A stretch of 9,816 nt of DNA from an uncultured Sphingomonadales bacterium. GTDB lineage: Bacteria > Pseudomonadota > Alphaproteobacteria > Sphingomonadales > Sphingomonadaceae. Where the stretch lies: the NCBI GenBank assembly GCA_903893935.1, contig CAITOD010000152.1, positions 1 to 9,816 of the forward strand, written 5' to 3'. Positions within the stretch are counted from its first letter, which is position 1. Each line of letters begins with the position of its first letter. Position numbers and translations under genes: made by a program. Shown one piece after another: positions 1-5,611 of the stretch. The notes beneath the pieces are model-generated. The model did no database searches. It saw nothing but the letters and a program-made list of their open reading frames with translations, and was not told the origin of the DNA.

Positions 1-166
1 CGTCGTGCCATTCGACATTGTGCGACGCCGGATGCGTGAAAATCGCGGCGAGCGTGGTGGAATGATGGCCGTTGAGATGCGGACCGTTAAGATGCGGGCC
101 GTTAAGATGCGGGCCGTTAAGATGCGGGCCGTTAAGATGCGGGCTGTTCGGATTCGGATGAGTCAT
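1..166 (-). CDS. Small uncharacterised protein, N-terminal part, with PHLNG repeats (HicA-like family by recall)
   Basis: The minus strand is open from ATG 166-164 through the window edge, giving 55 residues. An AGAAAGG ribosome binding site lies 5 nt before the ATG, which decides the start. The first 33 residues are low complexity: MTHPNPNS followed by five PHLNG units encoded by a 15-bp tandem repeat. From residue 34 the sequence becomes ordinary (HHSTTLAAIFTHPASHNVEW), with a [H]xxTLxxIFxHPxxHNxEWxD pattern. From memory this matches the N-terminus of a widespread family of short proteins resembling HicA-type mRNA interferases, although many members are annotated only as hypothetical. No antitoxin partner can be seen, and the region that would hold the HicA His is outside the window. 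The gene is divergent from bioB. The reading frame is well supported; the family assignment is tentative. Confidence 0.7.
   Translation of the reverse strand, partial: MTHPNPNSPHLNGPHLNGPHLNGPHLNGPHLNGHHSTTLAAIFTHPASHNVEWHD
71..145. repeat. 15-bp tandem repeat, five copies, in frame
   Basis: The unit gttaagatgcgggcc on the + strand occurs five times: 71-85 (two changes), 86-100, 101-115 and 116-130 (identical), and 131-145 (one change). A degenerate sixth copy covers 146-160. Read on the minus strand each unit encodes G-P-H-L-N. A multiple-of-three unit with three identical copies suggests recent slippage or recombination that preserves the frame. Confidence 0.95.
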
Positions 167-465
167 AATTGCCTTTCTGGTTGGCAAAGCAACGCGGTGC
201 GAACACGGCATTGCGCTTGAAACGCGCAAGGACGGCAGGGCAGCGTCCGACAGAAAGCCGGCTGCGACGCCGTTTCTGCCAACGATGCCGAAACGCTATC
301 GTCTCGCGCGGCAACCGGCAGGTTCGGAATCTACGCAAGCCAGGTGCGGCACAAGCGCGCGGATCGCGCCCCGCTGGTCCTGCGAAAACCGGTTTGCAGA
401 TCGCTGCGGAATGCTAAGGACAATGCGAAACGGCGGCGGTGCCGCATTGCCCGAGGACCTATCGC
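167..465. other. Divergent intergenic region upstream of bioB
   Basis: There is no convincing gene in these 299 bases. Short open frames on both strands lack ribosome binding sites and have arginine-rich, shadow-like translations. It holds a 6-bp inverted repeat at 211-229 (TTGCGC/GCGCAA, 7-nt spacer) and a 7-bp inverted repeat at 421-449 (separate entry). No strong -35/-10 pair is visible for bioB. The best -10 candidate is GACAAT at 419-424, with no good -35 partner. The BioR-type box (TTAT-CTATAA style) and the BirA-type box (TTGTNAACC half sites) were looked for by eye and not seen. Confidence 0.5.
421..449. promoter_or_regulatory. Inverted repeat in the bioB leader, candidate operator or hairpin
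   Basis: CAATGCG (421-427) is perfectly repeated in reverse as CGCATTG (443-449) with 15 nt between, so the arm centres are 22 bp apart, about two helical turns. It overlaps the best -10 candidate for the bio operon and ends 3 nt before the GAGGA ribosome binding site. It could be a repressor operator or an RNA hairpin next to the ribosome binding site. The arm sequence does not match the BirA or BioR consensus I know, so the regulator is unknown. Confidence 0.3.
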
Positions 466-473
466 ATGCATGC
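464..473. other. GCATGCATGC palindrome over the bioB start codon
   Basis: A perfect 10-bp palindrome covers the bioB ATG (466-468). It may be chance coding sequence, or it may influence initiation together with the adjacent inverted repeat at 421-449. Confidence 0.3.
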
Positions 474-1503
474 AATGACCGCCGTCAGCGACCCGGCCAC
501 CACGGTTCGCAACGACTGGACGCGGGACGAGATTGCGGCGCTGTTCGATCTGCCGTTTACCGAACTGGTGTTCCGCGCGGCCGAACTGCACCGTGCCCAC
601 CACCGTGCGGGCGAAGTGCAACTGTGCACGCTGCTGTCGATCAAGACCGGCGGCTGCCCTGAAGATTGCGGCTATTGTTCGCAATCGGTCAAAGCCGATA
701 GCGGCGTCGAAGCGACGCGGCTGATGGATGTGCAGGCCGTGCTGCAGGCGGCCGCACAGGCGCGCGATGCCGGATCGAAGCGGTTCTGCATGGGTGCTGC
801 CTGGCGCAATCCCAAAGACCGCGACATGCCGGCGGTGATCGCGATGGTCAAAGGCGTGCGCGACATGGGGCTGGAAACCTGCATGACGCTGGGCATGCTG
901 AGCGAGACGCAGGCCGCCCAGCTCGCCGAAGCCGGGCTCGATTACTACAACCACAACATCGACACCTCGCCCGAACGCTATGGCGAGATCATTACCACAC
1001 GCACCTTTGCCGACCGGCTCGATACGCTCGACCGCGTGCGCGCGGCGGGGATCAACGTCTGTTCGGGCGGGATCGTCGGCATGGGTGAAACGCGCGCCGA
1101 TCGCGTGGGCTTCATCCATGCGCTGGCGACAATGGCGCAGCACCCTGAATCGGTGCCGGTCAATGCCTTGGTGCCGATCCGGGGCACGGTTCTGGGCGAC
1201 ATGCTGGCCGACACGCCGCTCGCCAAAATCGATGATATCGAATTCGTGCGCACCGTCGCGGTGGCGCGGATCACCATGCCGCTGTCGATGGTGCGGCTCT
1301 CGGCCGGCCGCGAAGCGATGAGCGAAGCGGTGCAGGCGCTGTGTTTCCTGGCCGGCGCCAATTCGATCTTTACCGGCGACAAGCTGCTGACTGCGGCCAA
1401 TGCCGGCGACGATGCCGATGCGGCGATGTTCGCGCGGCTCGGGCTGGTACCGATGACCGGGGAAGAGCCGCTGCGCGCAAGCAAGGCGCGGTGCCCGGCC
1501 TGA
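466..1503 (+). CDS. bioB: Biotin synthase BioB
   Basis: Radical-SAM enzyme that inserts sulfur into dethiobiotin to give biotin, the last step of the pathway, in the cytoplasm. The protein is 345 aa, close to E. coli BioB (346). The radical-SAM motif C64-x3-C68-x2-C71 (CPEDCGYC) binds the [4Fe-4S] cluster. C108, C139 and C199 plus R277 (in RLSAGR) correspond to the [2Fe-2S] ligands C97, C128, C188 and R260 of E. coli. [12 protein letters not shown] and [10 protein letters not shown] are typical family blocks. The ATG at 466 is chosen because GAGGA (453-457) lies 8 nt upstream. An in-frame GTG at 439 and an ATG at 475 fit worse. A six-residue insertion relative to E. coli lies between GT(V) and FVRT, near residues 243-258. 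It is the first gene of the bioBFDA operon. Confidence 0.97.
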   Translation: MHAMTAVSDPATTVRNDWTRDEIAALFDLPFTELVFRAAELHRAHHRAGEVQLCTLLSIKTGGCPEDCGYCSQSVKADSGVEATRLMDVQAVLQAAAQARDAGSKRFCMGAAWRNPKDRDMPAVIAMVKGVRDMGLETCMTLGMLSETQAAQLAEAGLDYYNHNIDTSPERYGEIITTRTFADRLDTLDRVRAAGINVCSGGIVGMGETRADRVGFIHALATMAQHPESVPVNALVPIRGTVLGDMLADTPLAKIDDIEFVRTVAVARITMPLSMVRLSAGREAMSEAVQALCFLAGANSIFTGDKLLTAANAGDDADAAMFARLGLVPMTGEEPLRASKARCPA

Positions 1504-1508
1504 CCGGC

Positions 1509-2648
1509 ATGCACACGACGGCCGATCGGCTGTGGCAGGCGCATCACGATGATTTGCGCGCGCTCGCCACGCGCCATCGCACCCGCGCCCTGACGCCGCG
1601 CGCGGGGCGCGATTTCGCTTCGAACGATTATCTCGCGCTGGCCGGATCGGACCGTTTGCGCGCCGCGATCGGCGCGGCGCTGGCGCGCGGCGTGCCGGCG
1701 GGTTCGGGCGGATCGCGGCTGCTGCGCGGCAACGACCCCGAACACGAAGCGCTGGAGGCCGAAGCCGCCCGGTGGGCGGGCAGCGAAACCGCGCTGTTCC
1801 TGTCGTCTGGCTATGCCGCCAATGTCGCGCTGCTGGCGACTTTGCCGCAGACCGGCGACCTCGTCATCCACGACGAACTGATCCATGCCTCGATGCACGA
1901 AGGCCTGCGCCTGACGCGTGCCACCGCGCTTGCCATGCCGCACAACGAGGCCCAGGCGTTTGCCGACGCGGCGCAGCAGTGGCGCGCGCAGGGCCATCGC
2001 GGGCGCATCTGGCTGGCGTTCGAAACGCTCTATTCGATGGATGGCGATTGCGCGCCGCTCGCCGATCTCGCGGCAATAGCCGAGCGCCATGACGCGGTAA
2101 TGCTGATCGACGAGGCGCATGCCACCGGCACCACCGGAGCGCAGGGGCGCGGCTTGGCCGACGGGCTCGACGGGCGGCCCGATGCGGTGGTGCTGCGCAC
2201 TTGCGGCAAAGCGCTCGGAGTCGAAGGCGCGCTGGTCTGCGCGCCCGCGGTGGTGCGCGATTTTCTGGTCAATCGGGCGCGCCCGTTCATTTTTTCGACT
2301 GCGCCTTCGCCGCTGATGGCCGCCGCGGTGCGCGAGGCCTTGCGTATCTGCGTGGACGAGCCCGAGCGGCGGACGCGGCTGGCGGCGCTCGCGGCCGAGG
2401 CCGAACGCCGGCTGGTGCCGCTGGGTGCGACTGCAACGGGCACGCAGATCCTGCCGCTGATCCTTGGCGACGATGCGCGCGCCATGCGCGTGGCGGCGGG
2501 GCTCCAGCGGGCCGGGTTTGACGTGCGCGGCATTCGCCCGCCGACCGTGCCGCCGGGCACTGCGCGGCTGCGGCTGTCGCTCACGCTCAACAGCACGATG
2601 GACGATCTGGCCGCGCTGGCAGTGGCGCTCGAGGCCATGCTGGCATGA
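1509..2648 (+). CDS. bioF: 8-amino-7-oxononanoate synthase BioF
   Basis: PLP enzyme that condenses L-alanine with pimeloyl thioester, releasing CO2, to form KAPA, the first step of ring assembly. The protein is 379 aa (E. coli 384). Visible blocks: [10 protein letters not shown] (36-45); the glycine-rich [11 protein letters not shown] (65-75); [12 protein letters not shown] (121-132); [15 protein letters not shown] (201-215), with D201 and H204 contacting PLP; and the Schiff-base lysine K234 in [12 protein letters not shown], matching K236 of E. coli. The start is uncertain. ATG 1509 follows the bioB stop by 5 nt but has no clear ribosome binding site. An in-frame GTG at 1491 overlaps the end of bioB and has AAGG 4 nt before it. 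Either start implies translational coupling to bioB. The stop overlaps the bioD start (ATGA). Confidence 0.95.
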   Translation: MHTTADRLWQAHHDDLRALATRHRTRALTPRAGRDFASNDYLALAGSDRLRAAIGAALARGVPAGSGGSRLLRGNDPEHEALEAEAARWAGSETALFLSSGYAANVALLATLPQTGDLVIHDELIHASMHEGLRLTRATALAMPHNEAQAFADAAQQWRAQGHRGRIWLAFETLYSMDGDCAPLADLAAIAERHDAVMLIDEAHATGTTGAQGRGLADGLDGRPDAVVLRTCGKALGVEGALVCAPAVVRDFLVNRARPFIFSTAPSPLMAAAVREALRICVDEPERRTRLAALAAEAERRLVPLGATATGTQILPLILGDDARAMRVAAGLQRAGFDVRGIRPPTVPPGTARLRLSLTLNSTMDDLAALAVALEAMLA

Positions 2649-3265
2649 CGGCCTATGTCGTCACCGGCACCGACACCGGGATCGGCAAAACGGTGTTCGC
2701 CGCTGCGCTGACCGGCGCCTTGCGCGCGCATTACTGGAAACCGGTGCAATCGGGCCTCGACGATGGCGCCGATGCCGATACCGTCGCCCACCTGTCGGGC
2801 TGCCCGCGCGCACATATCCTGCCCGAATCCTATCGCCTGACCGAGCCGCTGTCGCCGCACCGGGCGGCCGAACTCGACGGGCTGACGATCGATCCCGCGC
2901 GCCTCGCCTTGCCCGCACCGCGCCCGCTGGTGGTCGAAGGCGCGGGCGGTGTGCTGGTGCCGGTGACGCGCACGGTGACATTTGCCGACATTTTCGCGCA
3001 ATGGGCGCTGCCGGTGATCGTGGTTGCGCGCACGTCGCTGGGCACGATCAACCACAGCCTGCTGACGATCGAAGCACTGCGCGCGCGCGGCGTGGCAGTG
3101 CACGGCGTGGCCTATGTCGGCCATGCCAACGAAGACAACGAGGCGACGATCGCGGCGATGGGCGGGGTGCGCCGGCTCGGCCGCCTGCCGATCCTGCCGC
3201 AGCTCGATCCGGCAAGCCTGGCCCGCGCGTTCGCCGCCGGGTTCGACATCGCGGCATTCGCATGA
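2645..3265 (+). CDS. bioD: Dethiobiotin synthetase BioD
   Basis: ATP-dependent enzyme that carboxylates DAPA and closes the ureido ring to give dethiobiotin. The protein is 206 aa, slightly shorter than E. coli BioD (about 225). It starts with a P-loop, GTDTGIGKT (residues 8-16, K15 and T16), followed by YWKPVQSG (30-37), whose K32 is the conserved substrate lysine. D43-D45 form the acidic Mg-ATP region, and [11 protein letters not shown] (97-107) includes E98. The start ATG overlaps the bioF stop in an ATGA, with GAGG 10 nt upstream. The stop overlaps the bioA start in the same way. This tight packing indicates one polycistronic message with coupled translation. Confidence 0.96.
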   Translation: MTAYVVTGTDTGIGKTVFAAALTGALRAHYWKPVQSGLDDGADADTVAHLSGCPRAHILPESYRLTEPLSPHRAAELDGLTIDPARLALPAPRPLVVEGAGGVLVPVTRTVTFADIFAQWALPVIVVARTSLGTINHSLLTIEALRARGVAVHGVAYVGHANEDNEATIAAMGGVRRLGRLPILPQLDPASLARAFAAGFDIAAFA

Positions 3266-4512
3266 GCGCGATCTGGCACCCGTTCACGCAGCACGGGCTC
3301 AACGAACCGGTCCCGCTGGTCGAACGCGCTAAAGGGGCCGCGCTTTACACTCGCGATGGCGCGCGCGTGATCGATGCGATTTCCAGCTGGTGGGTCACCA
3401 CGCATGGCCACAACCACCCGCGCATTGTCGCCGCGATCCGCGACCAGGCCGAACGGCTCGACCAGGTGATTTTTGCCGGCTGGACGCACCAGCCGGCCGA
3501 AACGGTGGCCGAAGGCTTGCGCGCGCTGATGCCGCGCGAGCTGACCAGGGTGTTCTTTTCCGACAGCGGATCGACCGCGGTCGAAGTCGCGCTGAAAATG
3601 GCGCTGGGCTTTCACGCGCACACCGGCACCGGGCGCAGCGGCATCGTGGTGATGGAACACAGCTATCACGGCGACACCATCGGCACGATGTCGGTCGGCG
3701 CGCGCGGCGTGTTCAACGCGCCATATGCGCCGCTGCTGTTCGATGTCGGCATGATCCCGTTCCCGCTGGGCGATGGCGACAACACGCTGTCGGCGTTCGA
3801 AGCGCTGTGCCGCGAAACGCACCCCGCAGCGCTGATTGTCGAGCCGCTGGTGCTTGGTGCGGGCGGCATGCTGTTCTATCCGGCGCAAGTGCTGGCACAG
3901 ATGGCGGAAATTTGCCGCGCCCACGACGTGCTGTTCATCGCCGACGAAGTGATGACCGGCTGGGGCCGCACCGGCACGCTGCTCGCGTGCGAGCAGGCGG
4001 GCGTGGTGCCCGATATCGTGTGCCTCGCCAAAGGCCTGACCGGCGGCGCGCTGCCGCTGGCGGTGACGATGGCGCGCGAGCCCATCTATGCCGCGCATCT
4101 GTCGACCGACCGCGCAAAGACGTTTTTCCATTCCTCCAGCTTCACCGCCAGCCCGATCGCGTGCGCCGCCGCCGCCGCCAATATCGCTATCTGGCAGGAC
4201 GAGCCGGTGCGCGAGCGGATCGCCGCGCTCGCCCGTCGGCAGGCCGCGATGATCGACCGCCTGGCCAACTTGCCCGGCGTCGCCAATGCGCGCACGTGCG
4301 GCACGATCGCGGCATTCGACGTGACAGCCCCCGACGGCGGCTATCTCTCCACGCTCGGCCCGCGCCTGCTCGCGCACTTCCGCGAGGCAGACATGTTGCT
4401 GCGCCCGCTAGGCAACACGGTCTATGTGCTGCCGCCTTATTGCCTCGATGAGCAGGACCACGCGCGGATCGAGCGGGTGATCGAAAGCGCGCTGCGAACT
4501 TTGCTTCCCTGA
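3262..4512 (+). CDS. bioA: Adenosylmethionine-8-amino-7-oxononanoate aminotransferase BioA
   Basis: PLP class-III aminotransferase converting KAPA to DAPA, usually with SAM as amino donor. The protein is 416 aa. Features: WHPFTQH at 5-11; [13 protein letters not shown] at 41-53, keeping the double Trp of E. coli Bio[17 protein letters not shown] (100-115); YHGDT (135-139); D228 in [12 protein letters not shown] binding the PLP nitrogen; the Schiff-base lysine K257 in CLAKGLTGG; and [13 protein letters not shown] near the C-terminus, with the Arg that binds the KAPA carboxylate. The residue equal to Tyr17 of E. coli is Phe8 here, a position relevant to donor choice. It starts in the ATGA overlap with bioD without its own visible ribosome binding site. 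It is the last gene of the operon and faces the convergent isomerase gene 50 nt downstream. Confidence 0.96.
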   Translation: MSAIWHPFTQHGLNEPVPLVERAKGAALYTRDGARVIDAISSWWVTTHGHNHPRIVAAIRDQAERLDQVIFAGWTHQPAETVAEGLRALMPRELTRVFFSDSGSTAVEVALKMALGFHAHTGTGRSGIVVMEHSYHGDTIGTMSVGARGVFNAPYAPLLFDVGMIPFPLGDGDNTLSAFEALCRETHPAALIVEPLVLGAGGMLFYPAQVLAQMAEICRAHDVLFIADEVMTGWGRTGTLLACEQAGVVPDIVCLAKGLTGGALPLAVTMAREPIYAAHLSTDRAKTFFHSSSFTASPIACAAAAANIAIWQDEPVRERIAALARRQAAMIDRLANLPGVANARTCGTIAAFDVTAPDGGYLSTLGPRLLAHFREADMLLRPLGNTVYVLPPYCLDEQDHARIERVIESALRTLLP

Positions 4513-4534
4513 TTGGCGAGCCTCGAACTGGTCC

Positions 4535-4548
4535 ATTTCGCGCGAAAT
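4535..4548. other. 14-bp perfect palindrome between convergent genes
   Basis: ATTTCGCGCGAAAT lies in the 50-nt gap between the bioA stop and the end of the isomerase gene. As RNA it would give a short 5-bp stem with a GCGC loop and has no U-run on either strand, so it is at best a weak terminator. It may also be chance. Confidence 0.25.
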
Positions 4549-4562
4549 CACGTTAGCCACAC

Positions 4563-5237
4563 TCACGACGGCACCGGCTCCCGCCGCACCGTCAGCACCG
4601 TGACCGGGTCGGCCAGCATTTGCCCGCGCATCACGCCTTCGCCCAAAGTCGGCGAAATCGGCGCGTCCCAGATTTTGCGCACCACGTCCATGCCCGACAC
4701 GACATGGCCGAACACGGCATAGCCTTGCGCCAGATCGGGGTCGGTGGCTTTGGGATCGGCGTCGAGCCCGGTGATGTCCGACAGCAGGATCGAGAAATCG
4801 GCGGTCGCGGTGCCGGGCGCATTGCGCGCCATCGAAAGCGCGCCGGCTTTGTGCGACAGCCCGGTCTGGCTGGTCGGTTCGTGCGCGATCGGCGGAAACA
4901 GGCGGCGCGGGTCGCGCAGGCCGGCCTGGACGAGGCCATTGGGCTGATCGCCCCAGGCCAGGTGCATCGCGCGGTAGAACACGATGCCGTCGAACCGCTT
5001 GGTATCGACATAGTGCAGGAAATTGGCCGCAGTAATGGGCGCGTGTTTGCCGTCGAGTTCGATTTCGATCGTGCCGAGCGTGGTGACCATCGCCACGCGC
5101 ACGGTATCGGCCAGCGGGATCGGCGCCGGTTCGGGCGGGGCCTTGTGGACGGCGTGCCCGGCATGAGCCGGGGCAGCAAGGGCCGGCAATGCGAACAGGG
5201 CACAGAGCAGAATAAGGGCGAATCGGCGTATCGTCAT
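4563..5237 (-). CDS. Secreted cyclophilin-type peptidyl-prolyl cis-trans isomerase
   Basis: Predicted periplasmic proline isomerase of 224 aa. The N-terminus is a Sec signal peptide: MTIRR, a hydrophobic stretch at 6-20, and AxA sites after residue 21 or 26. The C12 context is not a lipobox. The cyclophilin domain runs from about 46 to 218: TTLGTIEIEL, NFLHYVDTKRFDGIVFYR (R89 equals Arg55 of CypA), LVQAG (Q104 equals Gln63), MARNAPGTATADFSI (F148 equals Phe113) and GYAVFGHVVSGMDVV. The positions of Trp121 and His126 of CypA are not conserved, as is common in bacterial forms, so activity may be low. ATG 5237 is the only start in the frame after the preceding stop; the ribosome binding site is weak. 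It is transcribed alone, with a promoter candidate at 5305-5333. Confidence 0.92.
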   Translation of the reverse strand: MTIRRFALILLCALFALPALAAPAHAGHAVHKAPPEPAPIPLADTVRVAMVTTLGTIEIELDGKHAPITAANFLHYVDTKRFDGIVFYRAMHLAWGDQPNGLVQAGLRDPRRLFPPIAHEPTSQTGLSHKAGALSMARNAPGTATADFSILLSDITGLDADPKATDPDLAQGYAVFGHVVSGMDVVRKIWDAPISPTLGEGVMRGQMLADPVTVLTVRREPVPS

Positions 5238-5304
5238 GCGCCAATGCTGCCGCAGCCGGGGCCGCGCAGCCAGTCAAAACGCCGGCCGCGCTCGCGCGTA
5301 TGCG

Positions 5305-5333
5305 TATATACCGAGTGATGCCAGATTCACCAA
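5305..5333 (-). promoter_or_regulatory. Sigma-70-like promoter for the isomerase gene
   Basis: On the minus strand TTGGTG (5333-5328) is followed after exactly 17 nt by TATATA (5310-5305). The predicted start would lie near 5297, giving a leader of about 60 nt to the isomerase ATG. This is the best -35/-10 pair found by eye in the window. Confidence 0.55.
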
Positions 5334-5346
5334 GTCGGGTCATAAG
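5318..5346 (+). promoter_or_regulatory. Candidate + strand promoter for the sRNA or leader
   Basis: ATGCCA (5318-5323) and CATAAG (5341-5346) each match four of six sigma-70 consensus positions, with a 17-nt spacer. Transcription would begin near 5353. It overlaps the divergent isomerase promoter, so the two would compete. The call is weak on its own and gains weight only from the terminator downstream. Confidence 0.3.
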
Positions 5347-5392
5347 CAAACCGACCGATCACGGTATGCCATTCCAGAACGGTCGCTGCGCT

Positions 5393-5402
5393 CCCCCCCC
5401 CC
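5393..5402. repeat. Homopolymer run of ten C
   Basis: Ten consecutive C on the + strand, inside the loop of hairpin A. Such tracts are prone to slippage, so the length may vary between cells, and it may also be a sequencing or assembly error site. It lies in no predicted gene. Confidence 0.9.
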
Positions 5403-5457
5403 TCTGCAGCGGCCACACATTCCCTGGAACAACCCCCGCCAATCGCGGCGGGGACTT

Positions 5458-5490
5458 GGGGGGCGGAGCGATCCGCCCCCCGCCTTTTTT
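5458..5490 (+). terminator. Strong intrinsic terminator with no gene upstream on its strand
   Basis: A perfect 10-bp stem (5458-5467 with 5472-5481, six G-C pairs at the base) closes on a GCGA tetraloop of the stable GNRA type. After GCC comes a run of six T (5485-5490). The minus strand has no T-run after the hairpin, so it works for + strand transcripts. The nearest + strand gene upstream is bioA, which ends almost 950 nt earlier with an opposite-strand gene between. Confidence 0.85.
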
Positions 5491-5611
5491 GCCTCGACCG
5501 ATCGCCGGGGCGCGTGATCGCAAAGCGTCTGGCCATAACGCCGTGGCTCGCATAGGGGGCGCGCGAGAGCCGGGCGCCCAAGGGCTGCCCTGACCAAGCA
5601 ACGAGGCCGCA

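Larger units (their letters stand above)
5353..5490 (+). ncRNA. Candidate C-rich-loop small RNA, or attenuated leader of the phosphohexomutase gene
   Basis: This stretch has no credible protein but contains three ordered RNA structures. Hairpin A (5381-5414) has a 10-bp stem with two G-U pairs and a 14-nt all-pyrimidine loop, CTC10-TC pattern at 5391-5404. Hairpin B (5434-5453) pairs CCCCGCC with GGCGGGG around a 6-nt loop. Hairpin C (5458-5490) is a strong intrinsic terminator. The loop of hairpin A could pair with purine-rich Shine-Dalgarno sequences, as described for C-rich-loop sRNAs in alphaproteobacteria and firmicutes. An alternative stem, CGACCG 5352-5357 with CGGTCG 5380-5385, excludes hairpin A. 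That would allow a switching leader for the gene starting at 5612. Start and independence are inferred; I do not recognise a known RNA family. Confidence 0.45.

Noticed and set aside
5..220. + strand open frame with repeated MRAVK units over the 15-bp repeat
   Set aside because: No ribosome binding site. The opposite strand has a good ribosome binding site, a proper ATG and a recognisable protein after the repeat, so this is a shadow.
211..229. TTGCGC/GCGCAA inverted repeat as a regulatory site
   Set aside because: Arms of only 6 bp in GC-rich DNA are expected by chance, and it is not linked to a promoter-like sequence.
978..2120. Long minus-strand frame (380 aa) across bioB and bioF
   Set aside because: It is antisense to two well-matched bio genes. 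Its Arg/Ala-rich composition is typical of GC-rich shadow frames.
2464..3261. Long N-terminal extension in the bioA frame
   Set aside because: It overlaps bioF and bioD in another frame and is arginine-rich. The family start (MSAIWHPF) at 3262 sits in the ATGA overlap with bioD.
5300..5593. Possible proline/glycine-rich small protein across the C10 tract, as a phase-variable gene
   Set aside because: No ribosome binding site and no domain. The frame runs straight through a strong terminator, so a non-coding explanation fits better.
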